Of a stretch of 64,000 nucleotides of DNA, positions 25,644 through 37,275 are shown in pieces; positions within the stretch are counted from its first letter, which is position 1; each line of letters begins with the position of its first letter. The notes beneath the pieces were generated by a model. That model saw only the letters and a program-made list of their open reading frames with translations, was not told the DNA's origin and ran no database searches. This stretch comes from Morchella semilibera. Lineage: Eukaryota; Ascomycota; Pezizomycetes; Pezizales; Morchellaceae. The translations under genes and the position numbers were made by a program. The stretch spans positions 5,489,746 to 5,553,745 of the forward strand of contig CM018604.1 in NCBI GenBank assembly GCA_009192285.1, read 5' to 3'.

Positions 25644-27084
25644 TGGATCTATGGGCATTTTATAATCTCCTTGCTTTGTCGGACTTGGCTCAGGGTTTCT
25701 TTTGTCATCACATCTTTCCTTCTACTTCACATTTTTTTTTCTCTTTTTTTTCTCTTTCTTCATTTTCATTTTGCATTGGGGCTTCTTCGGCCGGCGACTT
25801 GGAGTGCTGCTTATTCACCTTGCTATTGATTTTTTGTTTTTTCTCTTGGTTTTGGGGGTTGCAGACTTTGTTTTTTATCATGGGTTTTGGTTCCCAGGTT
25901 TTCCCTTCTTTTCCTTGGGGTTGTTTGAGATATATTTTCTGTGCTTTGATCCTGGGGGCGCAGGTTTTTTTTTTCTGTTTTTTTTTATCATTTCGAATTC
26001 TGACCCACATCTGTCAATAGATGCCTGTTATTCCCCATTCTTTTTCAACCTTGTGAGTGCATAAGCGACTGAACGAGCGAGTCATCCTGGCTAATTGCGT
26101 TTGACATGTTGGCCGGTTGGTGTTGGTGTTTTCAAAAATTGGGGTTTCTTGGTTCTTTTTTTTTGTATGGACAACGGAAAATACGAGAAAGGTTGGATGT
26201 ATTTATTTAATGCTTTCTATTGTACTTCATATTCTCTTTTTTATTTTTATTTTTTTTTATTTTATTTTATTTCCCTTATACCCACAAAGGGCCCGGGGGT
26301 TAATCAACGACGGGGCCGGAACAGCGCCCCATGAAAAATTAATCCTTAAATATATATGATGAGGCCACAGGAGGGTGGGGGAGGGATTCATAGGAACGGA
26401 GTAACGGGGTCTGTTGGGCGGGTGTATACATATATGTACTTATTATCAGGAGGCCAAGGGATATCAAATTTCGGAAGCCGGTGCCGGTGTCGATGTGATT
26501 GGTTTACGATGGCTCGTGGTCTTTGAATCTTGTTAAATTTGTGATATCGTGTAGTAGTCTTTTACTCACATGATAGCACCTTGAGGACACTGTCCATGAC
26601 AACCTCGCGTTGGAAGGGTATATTGGAAACACTTATTAGAGGGGTGGAGACACATGTCTGGATGAACTGAGGACACCTACATGTTGTGTGATAGGTGGGT
26701 TATAAGACGGTCGTATTATGCTCTTGATCTACCATTATTCTGTATCCTGTTCAGAATTACGTTACACCCTTTGATATAATTGAAGCACAGAATCTCACTC
26801 GGCAGACCATGAAACGGAACAGTGTAGCTTGATTATTTGGTTAGGATCATCTAGTCCCAGACTTTTGTTTATAGTAACGCCCCTTTTTCTGCCATTATAT
26901 GAGTAGTGCCCTAGAAATTAGGAGAAATGAAGTAAATAAGTAGAGAAACTGACATATTCAGTGGCTCGAACTATTACAATTCTGGTTTCGAAAGTTTAAA
27001 AGTTATAGGGTCTCGGGGTTTCTCTGGGGATATTAAGGATCTAAAGAAAGATTATACCATTAAAGCTTTGTGAGGCGGCTGCTC
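25644..27084. other. Intergenic, T-rich 3' flank
   Basis: The first 650 bases after the zinc-cluster stop are very T-rich on the + strand (many T5-T9 runs), consistent with a 3'-UTR and downstream region. The remainder, to the 3' end of the convergent minus-strand gene, shows no coding sequence. Confidence 0.6.
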
Positions 27085-28482
27085 TTACCCCCAGATGCCT
27101 TTCACCGCCCACCCAAGGTTTGGGTCTTTCTTCATGGTAGCCCATTCTTCTAGAAAGCTGGCCACGCCGCTGATATCTTCCTCGAACCTGACTCCCCACA
27201 CAGCGAACCAGCACAGCCTTCTAACCATTCTAAAGCGTGGTCTATAGGCGTACTCCAGAAATCGGGGCAACACGGCTTGCGCTTCGATCTCAAAAAGCTT
27301 CTTGATTTCTGCAGACTCGGAATTTGATGGTATGTCACAATCGTGCTTCTCATCGACCATTTGCCAGCCTTCGTCGGATCCACAGCGCCACAGCCACGCT
27401 GGTGCCCTATGTGCCATAATTCTGGGGACAGAAAGCGTTTCGTCCCAGCCCAGGACTCCACTGATTTTCCAGTCGCCATTCCTGCGTTCCACAAAAATCT
27501 TCTGCGGACCAAGTTCAGGGTGGTAGAAGATGTTTGTGTTATCGCCCAAGCACATATATCTCTCCATCTCCCGTGTGACTTGGATCAGTTTGTCGATACA
27601 ATTCACCGCTAGCTCGGCCTCACCGTCGGACTTTTCCTTGTAGTGCCAGAAAAGCTTCCACGTCTCGAACTGTGTGAGAAGCATATCCATAGTTTTTTGC
27701 TCCGGGTACGCCCTGATCTTGGCACGGAGTTTCTCATCTGTAAGGCCTGGTATGTCGAAGCTGTCAACAACGACCATCCCATTTCTCTCCGCCGAGACAG
27801 CCGCAGGAATTAACACGCCTGATCTCTGGAACTGGATTGTGTCCAATGCGAGTAGCAGCTTGACAACCTCCCGTACGAACTTTTGGCGCTGTAAGAAGGA
27901 CATTTCATGGAGAGCATGCGCGAGTGGTTTCCCAGGGATGCGGGTCTGGAGGATGTATGGATGGGAGAGAGGGCAATCGGAATCCTTTGAGCCACCATCA
28001 GGGTCATAGACAATGGTGACGGGGGCGGGAATGGCGGTTAGGGCTTCGAGGTGGTACATGACTGATACTGAGCGAATGAGGTTAGTAGTAGGTGTTGTTT
28101 CGTGGCGTGGAAGGCGCAGGATATAATGTTCTTTCCTCTCCTCCTTGAATTTACTGTTGGCTATAGGTGTAGTGAGGGTGATGCCAATGATACGGTAGCT
28201 ATCACCGCCGGTCATGCGGGTGATGTCAATAATAGTCGAGGGGGTTATCCTGATACTAGGGAGCCTGAGAGTGCCAACATGGATGAGTAGCTCCTCGACC
28301 TTTTTCTTGAAAGTCTCGAAGCACTCGTGACCATACTCTATGGTTGATGTATTGGTAATTATCGATGACCCTGAAGAGGAAGACGATGCATTGGAGAGGC
28401 GACGAGAGTTGATGCTTTGCGAGGGCTTGGAGAGACGAATAGAGGGGATTATATCTTTCCAGGTCGACATCGTCTTTTGCAT
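27085..28482 (-). CDS. Aminoglycoside-phosphotransferase-like protein, predicted pseudokinase
   Basis: Intronless, 465 residues; start ATG at 28482 (a second Met five codons in is possible). The fold matches the fungal APH/choline-kinase-like family: an N-lobe with HYILRLPRHE, then HPYILQTRIPGKPL, and a C-lobe ending in PAWLW and a Trp-rich tail. The family catalytic loop H-x-D-x4-N appears as HPELGPQK (residues 321-328): Asp is Glu and Asn is Lys. The metal-binding Asp of the later motif (LDW/IDW in relatives) is Gly at 345 (VLGWDE). Three catalytic positions are thus changed, so kinase activity is unlikely; a binding or scaffolding role would be inference. The N-terminal 45 residues are Ser-rich and probably disordered. 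It converges with the transcription factor gene. Confidence 0.75.
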   Translation of the reverse strand: MQKTMSTWKDIIPSIRLSKPSQSINSRRLSNASSSSSGSSIITNTSTIEYGHECFETFKKKVEELLIHVGTLRLPSIRITPSTIIDITRMTGGDSYRIIGITLTTPIANSKFKEERKEHYILRLPRHETTPTTNLIRSVSVMYHLEALTAIPAPVTIVYDPDGGSKDSDCPLSHPYILQTRIPGKPLAHALHEMSFLQRQKFVREVVKLLLALDTIQFQRSGVLIPAAVSAERNGMVVVDSFDIPGLTDEKLRAKIRAYPEQKTMDMLLTQFETWKLFWHYKEKSDGEAELAVNCIDKLIQVTREMERYMCLGDNTNIFYHPELGPQKIFVERRNGDWKISGVLGWDETLSVPRIMAHRAPAWLWRCGSDEGWQMVDEKHDCDIPSNSESAEIKKLFEIEAQAVLPRFLEYAYRPRFRMVRRLCWFAVWGVRFEEDISGVASFLEEWATMKKDPNLGWAVKGIWG

Positions 28483-29009
28483 TTTTGTGTGCGACCAGGG
28501 ATGATTCTAGGGAGTAGAGTGATGGTGGTGGTGTGGCTGGAGGGAGAGAAGGAGGAGGAAGTCAAGAAATCCTGTACACTGCACATGATGGAAATAATCA
28601 CCACCACAGTTTATCGCAGAAACCATACTATGGTCAACAGCCCCCCCACTAGAGAAGTATACAATTAAGTCCCCCAGAGAAAGTACATGTAGCCAAGACA
28701 GGATAAATAAATACACAATAAATACATGTAAGCAGCCAAGACAGAAGCCACCGAGTGATTGATTGTGCAACGGGGTAGGCCGGCATCCCGGCCGATGAGC
28801 AGCGCTGGGCGCTCGTATAAGAAGCAAGAAGCTCTATTCTTAGGATGGAGCTATTCTCTAGCTATGTAAGTCAGCCCACACCTTTTTTTTCTTTTTTTCT
28901 TTTTTCTTTTTCAAGATATAAATACCCCCCCGAGTTTCCCCAGAGATTTCTCCAGGATCCATATCATTTCCCCAAGATCTATCATTTCCCCCGCAAAAAC
29001 AACCTTAAA
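28483..29009. other. Divergent promoter region
   Basis: About 530 bases between two divergently transcribed genes. There is a C/T-rich tract just before the acetyltransferase start (about 28880-28990), with TATAAATA near 28917-28924 as a possible TATA element, and a direct repeat of AGCCAAGACAG (about 28692 and 28734). No coding sequence. Confidence 0.5.
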
Positions 29010-29870
29010 ATGGACACAACAGAGAAAGAAAAGATGCTCCGTGGCGAGCTCTACATCGCCCTCGACCCCCTCCTAATCTCCGAGCGCGATCGCTGCGCCA
29101 AAGCATGCCACAAATTCAACACCACCACCTCCGCCACACCCCACGAGCGCGCAAACCTCCTCAACAAGTCCGTCCCCCCCCCCCCCCCTCCATCTCCCGC
29201 ACTAACACCGCACAGCATCCTCGGCCTCCCGCCCGTCCCAGCATCCACCGACCCGCGCACTCTCCCCACCGTGCTCTCGCCCTTCACCGTCGACTACGGC
29301 ACCAACGTGGCGCTCGGCGACGGCTGCTTCATAAACTTCAACTGCACGATCCTGGACACGTGCCGCGTGCGCATCGGCGCGCGGACGCTCTTTGGCCCAG
29401 GCGTAAGCATATATACGGCCTCGCACCCGCTCTCGGCCGCCGTGCGCAACGGCCTGCTCGGCCCCGAGAACGGCCGCCCTATCGTTATCGGCGACGACTG
29501 CTGGCTCGGCGGGAACGTCATTGTGTTGCCGGGCGTCACTATTGGCGATGGCGCGGTCGTTGGCTCGGGCGCTGTCGTCACAAAGGTTTGTTGGCCCCCC
29601 CCGGGTGGGTGTGTAGGTGGAGAGTGCTGATTGGGGTAGGATGTGCCGGGTTATTGTGTGGTGGCCGGGAACCCGGCGAGGGTCGTGAAGCGCCTTGAGG
29701 GGTTTGTTGAGCCGCCGCTGCCGCCGCTGCCGCCGCCGGCCGTGGGGGGGGAGGGGAGGGAGGAGGAGGTGATGAGGCTTGTACAGAGACTCAATGACCT
29801 GGAGGGGAAGCTGTCGGGTGTGAAGGAGGAGATGGGGCAGGTTCGGGAGCAGCTGAAGCGGCTTCAGTAG
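29010..29870 (+). CDS. Maltose/galactose O-acetyltransferase-like (hexapeptide) protein
   Basis: Two exons, 29010-29585 and 29640-29870; 268 residues. The 54-nt intron restores VVTK-DVPGYCVVAGNPARVVK, the invariant family C-terminus. N-terminal MLRGELYIALDPLLISERDRC is the Mac domain; hexapeptide repeats form the left-handed beta-helix from about residue 90 (VDYGTNVALGDGCFINFNC). His139 in TASHPL is the expected catalytic base. The family transfers acetyl from acetyl-CoA to sugar hydroxyls; the substrate is not predictable here. Odd points: a run of C at about 29177-29189 encodes a Pro-rich insert (residues 57-67) between Mac domain and helix, and the C-terminal 60 residues add a Pro/Gly linker and a heptad-like coiled coil not usual in bacterial relatives. 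Exon sequence is very GC-rich. Confidence 0.92.
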
Positions 29871-30575
29871 ATGTATGTAGAAGGATAGCTTTTTTTTTTT
29901 AGACGATTTAATATATAATAGCTGTAGTTTAACTAGCTAAAAAAAAAAATTTAAATCGATCATTGATACCTATGTACATAGCTGTTGAGCATTCCGCGCA
30001 GCACAGCCATTGATACCGGCAACCACCCCGAAACAGAGAATAGAGCCTTACCTTACCCTTGTACCACTCTACGTCTACTTTGGTATGTAGATGGATAAGT
30101 AGATACATGTGTAAGCATGCAAAACACCACATCTATTGCGACACCGATATAGCGTCCTCCTCTTGGGCCGCTACTACTACTACTACTACTACAGACCCTA
30201 GCTGAGCTCTGCTTTGTCATTGATAATTGTCCCCCACGGGCAATCATATCATATCGCATCAGCCTCCTGGCAAGTCGCGCAATGCGATATCGGTGTGTAG
30301 GTATTACAAACAAGCCATTTCGGGGAGCGTCAGTATCCGCCCCCGGGTCCACCAGTGCCCAGACTGGCTGTTGGAGGAGCTACAAATAAGGGCCGTTTCC
30401 CCCACCCCCCTCTCCCGAATGTGTTTGGTCTCACTTCGATCACTCGGTTCGCACGGTATATACGGTTTATATAACCCACAAATGAAAGCTTATTATTTGA
30501 AACTCCTCCCAACCAGCAAGCTACATATGAATACTACAACAGAAACTACAACAGCAACAACAAAAAGAAAACCAT
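29871..30575. other. Intergenic region with TAC repeat
   Basis: A spacer between convergent genes. It contains A- and T-runs (about 29890-29950) and a (TAC/ACT)n microsatellite at about 30172-30192. No coding sequence supported. Confidence 0.6.
30172..30192. repeat. (CTA)n microsatellite
   Basis: About seven tandem CTA/ACT triplets between the acetyltransferase and MAPEG genes. Confidence 0.85.
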
Positions 30576-31106
30576 TTACTGAGGGCAGCAGAGCTTGTAC
30601 GCGCTCATTCCAGCGGTGATCAACAGGCCAAGCTGTCCAATGTTGTAAAACACGCCCTGGTACCTTCCCTTTCCACCGTCACCCTGCTTTCCGTTCTTGT
30701 ATCCGAGGGTGTAGAAGATCCTTCCCACCGACCAGACCCCGCCGAGGACAGCAGTGGCCATGGGGTACAGCGGGGCGGAGGCGACCATGAAGGGGAAGAC
30801 GATGGCGAGGTTCTCCATGTAGTTGGCGTGGGCGCGCTGTGCGCAGTTGAACTGGTACTTCTTGAGGTCCTTCTCGGCCTCCTCGTGGGTGACGTAGGCG
30901 TTGGGGTATGGGACCTTGGCGGCCTTGCGGGCACCGCCGACGACAATGGCGTGCCATTGGCCGAGGAGACCGGTGAAGGCCATGACGGCGAGGGCGTACC
31001 TGTGGGGGGGAGACGAGGGTTAGCTGAATGCGGGGAAGGGTATGGGGGGTGTAGGCTGCTTTGCTTACCCATGCTCAGGAGTGATAGCAAAGACAGATGC
31101 AGACAT
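30576..31106 (-). CDS. MAPEG family protein, microsomal glutathione S-transferase 3-like
   Basis: Two exons: 31069-31106 and 30576-30999, giving 153 residues. The 69-nt intron (GTAAGC...ACAG) joins MSASVFAITPEHG to YALAVMAFTG, adding the first part of TM1; an unspliced start at an internal Met would lose it. MAPEG proteins are four-helix membrane proteins of the ER or mitochondrial membrane that use glutathione for conjugation or peroxide reduction. The signature FNCAQRAHANYMENLAI (residues 63-79) and GRIFYTLGY are clear, and four hydrophobic segments are present. The C-terminus KLCCPQ carries two Cys, resembling the Cys-rich lipidated end of MGST3. The coding strand has high GC at third positions. 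Confidence 0.93.
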
Positions 31107-34100
31107 TGTGGATGTGGTTGTGGAGGAGGTGATTGGGTTGGTTGGAATTATCGGGTTGATTGGTCAATTGATTGATTGACTGATTGATCGATTGATGTGG
31201 ATGATTGATGTGGTGGAATTGTCTGTCTGAATTCCGAATCTCAGAGGCTTGATGCTGAATTAAGTACTCTCCACCAACCCCAGCTTATTAACCCGGCGGG
31301 GAAATTATTTTTCCACCGGGCAGCGGATGCCCCCATATCCGAGAGGTGACGAGTCCGTTAGAGAGCGCGGAGTTCCGAGTTTTACACATATTAAGTCATA
31401 GAGGACTCTACTATTTGTAGAGTAGGGACTCGACTACATGGGCCCAACCAGGGTTGGCTGTTGTTGCATGGGGTTGTTCCTGGATGAGACAACCGACGGC
31501 GTGCGGTGCATCTTAGCACCGACTCGGATGGATCCTATTTATCAGCAGCACCAACAGGACACGGTATGTGCCTTGACGAGAGCCTCAGCATTCAAATACA
31601 CACGGTATTATTATCGCGGGCCAGACTTATCGCGGGCCAAATTGTCGACGATTGATGGGTTGTGGCCGACCACCAGAGACCTCAGCGCTTTACGACTCAA
31701 GATGTTGATACCACGTACTTACATAGCTGCGTACCCCAATTTCCAGACACTCATGGAGAGATCTTCATAGTCTTGGTGATAATTGAATAAAAGTACTATT
31801 GTAGCAGCATACTCTACTAGAACGAAGTAGCTCACCGCTTCATTGATCTCCCCCCGAGTATATTCTCGGATATCCGTGCCGCTCCTGAATGAGATTAACC
31901 GCACCCCGATCGCCCCCGGGTTTCTTAAGTATAATTATATTGTTTGCACGGACGTAGCTCGGGGCCTTGGCAAAAGCTTGTTTGTCTCGGATGCTGCTGC
32001 CGTCGTATATCAAGTATGGTGTTGGACCCAGTTTCTCATGAGTGCAAGTACTCCGAAGGGTTGGGTGATCTCCTCATGTATGCATGGTCGGTGGGCCTCA
32101 ATGCAAACAAAGGACTAGGCACCAAGGGTATTGGACACATGAGGATGTCTGTTCAAGAAACGCAGAGTTCTGGCACTAGATGTAACTAGCATCCTCAAGC
32201 ACCTAGGGCTGCCCTTTTGCTCGCTCTCTTGGCGTCCGCATATTTCCCTGAATATAGGTACATGTAGGTATACGTCCGATCCCAGCCCTCCTACCGGAGA
32301 ACAGCCAGCAAGCTGTACGTGATGTTTACGAGAGAACGCGCACGCTTGCACAGCGTCTGACTGTTTGGATCACATATGTTTACGTGCGTGTGGGTTCGTA
32401 AGCTGATAGTAGCTTAAAGAGGATGTGCTGAGCTCTCAAATTTGAACCTCGCAAGTGCTGGGCACACAGGATCTGTTGGCTTCGCAGGATCTCGGGTCAT
32501 TACTAGGGCTCTTTCACCTACAATCCACTCTTACCCAGTTAAATGTAAGTTATATAGGCGGCCTCCCTCAAAACCCTAACCCACATGCTCTCCAAACAAC
32601 GCTCGTGTAACAGTCCTCCTGATGCTAACATGTTTACGCATTTAGTTGCCGTTATACTGCCTCAGCAGCCTTTGTACCGCAGGAGATATCATAGTTCGTT
32701 ACAGTGGGACCATCAGCGCGTATGAACACAGCCTATGTACTTACTTAGTCATGGAGTTCTCATCTTCTGGAGTGATGGTGGGTTGGTTGGTTGGCGCTGG
32801 AAAGGCTTGCTTAGTTGACTACATATATGTATTCTGTTATAAGGCTGCCAAGGAAGGCTGGCTGCCCCGCCGGTGTACTTGGGTGTATCAATAAGAACCA
32901 GGAAATGCAAGTGAAGAGGCAGGGTTTATTTGTACGGCCTGCCATACAAATAACCTCATTGCATGTTCTGGTTCTAACCCTCGTACCCCCGTATGTACGC
33001 ACCATTGTGCCAGGAGGAGCGCGCGCTGACTGTGCGCGGAACTACGAATTCCCCGATATATGTATCTGTCTGACTGGCTCCTTCTACGGCGGGGCCCAGG
33101 GCGAGGATATATGCCCCCAACGATCTCTTAGTCATCTTACTAGCTACCAACCTCACCAGATACACACCAATAACAGCATCTCACTATACATATATAAATG
33201 CTGCCAGAACTGCACTTTTACTCAATCCATATCCCTGAGTCTCTAGTTGAAAGTGCTGCCGGGCTAGAGTCAGGCTGGGGGGCAGGGCAGTCTACCAATC
33301 ACAGGGCCGGCATATATTTGGGAGCCCCCAATGCAGCTTTAGTAGTAGTTCTTTTTTTTTAGCGCGTGGTACCCTCACTTCACTTTAACACCGGCTGGAT
33401 TCGAGGGCCTATGGGTGATCATATAAAGGATAGAGAGGACCGCGTTCTGGGTGGAGTAACCACGTCCACATCGTCTCTTAGGAGAACTACTTTAATTCCC
33501 GCCAAATGCGTGGTGGTGGTGGTGGTTGTTATACGCTACCTTCAGGGCAGACATTGAAGAATACAAATCCCAATCGTCCAGAACTGCCCTCGATAACGTA
33601 CTGCACCCACCGTCGCACAGCCCGCATCCCACATGAATGAACCCCCATCGGACCGGACCCGCAAAACAGCCTCTCCAGGTACCGTACCGTACCTACATAC
33701 CAAACTGTTGAGGCACCCAATCACGTCGATGTTTCTGTTGAGCCGGATCGATCGAATCGGCTACGTCGTGATTGAAACATGCACCGCGCAGTATGTCTGA
33801 TTCGCCCCCCCTTCGCCGGTGACATGATCAGATTAGATAAGATGACGGGACATACAGAGGTCCGGAAAGGTGCACACGGGTATGTATATCTAATCTAAGC
33901 AGATGGGTCTAGAATATTTAATTTGTCGCCAGCTTGGCTTGCACCTGGGCACGAGACTGGTATATACGAAACATAACACTGTTATCGTACATGGGAGGAT
34001 TTCTCACGTTGGTTTTTAATTTTCCACTGCTGCTTCTGTGTCTTTAACCCCCCCCCCCCGTTTTGTTTCAAACTGATGCTCACGTCTCGTTCTCTTATAT

Positions 34101-35462
34101 ACATACCTCTCTAGAGAACCTCTTAGAACTAGCCAGCTGTGCGTAGCTATCGCAGGTCTCGCATTCGTGCACTCCCGTTGATTGAGAGGAGCTGTAAAGT
34201 ACACATGTACCCAGAAGGCTACGACAGGAACATGAGACATAAGCACAGCCAGTACTCGGCTCTGCTCCACTGTATACAGGCCCCAAACAAACCATGATAA
34301 GTGCCGACATATACCTAGGGAATGTACATACCACGGGTACCATGGTACGCACTCGACACCCCATATTGGCACAAAGCCATGAAACCCCCCCCCCCCCGGC
34401 CAGTGTCACCATGTGCAGAAACAATTGACTCTACCAGCGCACCAGAGCCTCTTGACGCGAATCTAAGACGACATCTGTAAGTATGCCGCCCCGAACCCAA
34501 TCTTAAACAGCTCAACAGGCCACAGTCGCAGCGCAGAGCAAGCTGACAGCCCGTGATGCATGTGTCCTCCCGGTTCTCCGGCGCCCGGGCCTGGTTGGCT
34601 AGGTTGTGCGGATGTAACCTTTCGAGAAGGCTTGATGTAGATGCTGCTGCTTGGTCCCGCGTGATATGGTGGTGGAATTGTTGGAGTGCAATTTCATCCA
34701 TAGCGGACAATGGTCTCAGGCAGGGTGGGATATCGGGCTTTGCCTGGAGGTTCGAGGTCTACGGACGATAGCATTTTGGTGGCTAATATGGTAATACGAA
34801 CACATAACGTGATATTGTCAGGTGCTGTGTGTTACCGTTACTGTGCGAATTAAAGATTCTGCGTGCGAATATTTGGGCGGAAGGAACTGCTACTCAGATA
34901 CCGCCGGTATGTAGAGTAGAATACTAATCCAGTGTACTATGGGCGCGCAAGTACAGTACTGTGCACGTGGAGATGGATGTGGAGTTCTCCACTCCGCATA
35001 TCGATGAGCGTAGCGCGCAATCGCTGCTCTGCTCACCAGGAGATGGAATCAGCGCCAGCAATATCGATACATACCCCACGAGCCTACTTACATAACTATA
35101 CTGAATCTAAATATGTAGAGTAATGCCTTCACCCCCCGCAACACAGCCCATCCAGCACTTCCGGCTATATTAACAACTCCACTAGTACTTACCCCGCGAT
35201 GGGCACCCCTCACTGAAACAAAATTGAAATGAAAAAAAAAAAAAAAAAATAGAGATCTGGACTGGAGATATTGTTCTGCATCAACGGACCGATAGAGTAG
35301 AGCATGCATCATTGATAGAGTGTCCAGTTCTGGTTGTGGGGTGCTAGGTTGAGGTTCAGCTGGAGTGGTAATGATTGTGAAACGGCCTTTTGTTGAGCTC
35401 GGCTACAGGGGGTTGTAACCGATATTTAAATATTGGGGTGGTAGGTAATTATTAGGGTGGAA

Positions 35463-36219
35463 GGCCAAGCAGGTTAGTTAAAGTAGACTTGGGAGTGGGA
35501 TCTGGGAAAAAGAGGAGAACTGATTACCACCCACGTGCCTGCCAGGGTACTTAAGTGCCTACATGTAAAGTACCTCCACTTCTATAAATCTCTCAACCAA
35601 CAGTTTTGGGCTGCTGTGAACTACAAATATCATATGCCATATGTATTGAATGGGGTCTTCTGGAGAGTAGAACTTAGATGAAGTACCGGGTGTGCACCTT
35701 AAATACCGAGACACCTGGATTGATTGGGTAAATTTGTATGGGCGCCATGTGTGGCAACCAAAAGCATCCAATGAATTTTGGCCTTGGCTGCAAGATTTGT
35801 ATGAGGGAAAGAAGTACGGAGACACTTCACATATTTTCATTTAAAAAATCTAAATATTTTCCTAAAAATACAAAAAAATAACTGCTGAATAGCGCTCAAT
35901 CTCAGCTTCATCTGAATAGTGATTTGTAGTCATCAAAAAGCATTTTGGTGAAGTCCAAAAAAAATAAGAGTAGAAAAGAGGTTGAGGAGGTTGTGTTGTG
36001 AGAACTGCGGGGCACACTATCCAAATACCTGCTTGGCTGCCAAGTGTTATTTTTTTAAAAAAATTATATCATCTGCCCAACCAGATCCTTTTGCAGGCCC
36101 TCACTTTTTAAAATTCCCTAAAGTGGGCGTCTCAGTACTTACCCTTACACCCCGGTACTTGACTAGATGCAGGATATGAATATTCTTTTTGAAAGCACAT
36201 AAGAAGTACCTGCTTGGCC
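35463..36219. mobile_element. Possible decayed transposable element
   Basis: A 12-bp inverted repeat, GGCCAAGCAGGT at 35463-35474 and its reverse complement at 36208-36219, bounds about 757 bp. A third copy of the core (ACCTGCTTGGC) lies inside near 36028. The interior holds coding-like but frame-broken sequence (see 35577-35843) followed by AT-rich DNA. No target-site duplication is evident. This is a weak, inference-based call. Confidence 0.25.
35577..35843 (+). pseudogene. Coding-like relic, unknown family
   Basis: One frame from 35577 reads HFYKSLNQQFWAAVNYKYH and continues to about 35667. The next frame reads NLDEVPGVHLKYRDTW and then WVNLYGRHVWQPKASNEFW up to a stop at 35841-35843. The aromatic-rich composition and the way the two frames abut suggest a once continuous reading frame broken by an indel near 35660-35670. 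I do not recognise the family; a transposase fragment is one option because of the flanking inverted repeat. Confidence 0.25.
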
Positions 36220-37275
36220 CGTGCATCACACACCACACCTACAATGGTGCCAACTCACTAGCAAGCAAAGCAGAAAGTAAGCAACCTAGGCCTGAAAGGA
36301 AGAGGAGGGGTAAAAAAATAAAATAAAAATGCTGATCCAAGTACAGTACCTATTGTGTCATGATGTGTGCAGGTAAGGTGGTCTGCCCTCACTTCCGTAC
36401 TTGCCTACCCAAAAGTGTTGTGCGGAGATCGTCAAGACGCAGATGTACCTATTATGTACTGTGGAGTGAGCACCTGTAGAGTAGACACTTCTCCCTTTGC
36501 TCCCTTTCATAGACAGACGTACCTCCGAAACACTTCCAGCCTATCGACTATTGCCCCAGCAACCAGGCCCAGACATACCCCCCTCTCGATCTCCTGGTAC
36601 GCTACCCACCCTATCCCAGGTGTCCTTTCTGTCCGACCAAAGAGTGAACCGAGAGTCTCTGTTCTGTGTCTCTGGTTGGTCTTCACTCTTTTCCCCAGAC
36701 TGTGCACGGCACGCTCAGCACATCCACCGGGAAGAGGCGGGTATCCGTTACGTTACAGACACAGTTACATTTACAGACGTTGATCTTTCGGAAGTCGAGT
36801 CGTTCGAGTCGGGTCGCGTTTATTCTTAGGCCGGGGGAAGGGTTCGAATTACTCAGGTTTATAATTCATAGCTGCAATTATACTTTATGATAGCAGGTCC
36901 TCAGTGCTGTGCGAACGAATACTACAATACCAGTGCTATCAAAAAGTAGAGAGAGTACCAGCCTTCTAAAAAAAATTGACCAAGGTCTGTCCAGCCCGGT
37001 TTGCGTTTATTAGCTTTGCCTTTTTCACCTGTTTGTATTATATTAGAAACCTATTACAATTATCAAAAACTGTTGTTCATCTCCAATCCCTACATACATA
37101 CCCAGCCCCTGTACCAAAATCTCATCTCCTGTTTTTTCCTCACAGCGTCCGATCCACGTTACAATGCTCGTCAACCTTCTAACCACCTAACATCTCACTG
37201 CTCCCCTTCAGGCCAAGCTGATATGATAAAAGGAACCTCCGGAGATAACTAGTAACCACCATATGCTGATCCGCA

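Larger units (their letters stand above)
31107..37275. other. 6.2-kb gene-poor region
   Basis: No intact gene supported. Near the left end is a GATT-rich repeat (about 31150-31210), part of the MAPEG promoter. Other contents: ATAGGTACATGTAGGTATA (32256-32274), C-runs at about 34050-34060 and 34385-34399, A18 near 35231-35249, a possible decayed element at 35463-36219, and a C/T-rich stretch (about 37070-37200) that is probably the leader of the next gene, including a short upstream frame starting at the ATG near 37163. Confidence 0.55.

Noticed and set aside
25643-26360. Several Phe-rich frames after the zinc-cluster gene
   Set aside because: Translation of a T-rich 3' flank; no start or domain support.
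36835-36860. GGGTTCGAATTACTC, a second B-box-like word
   Set aside because: The flanking bases do not form a cloverleaf.
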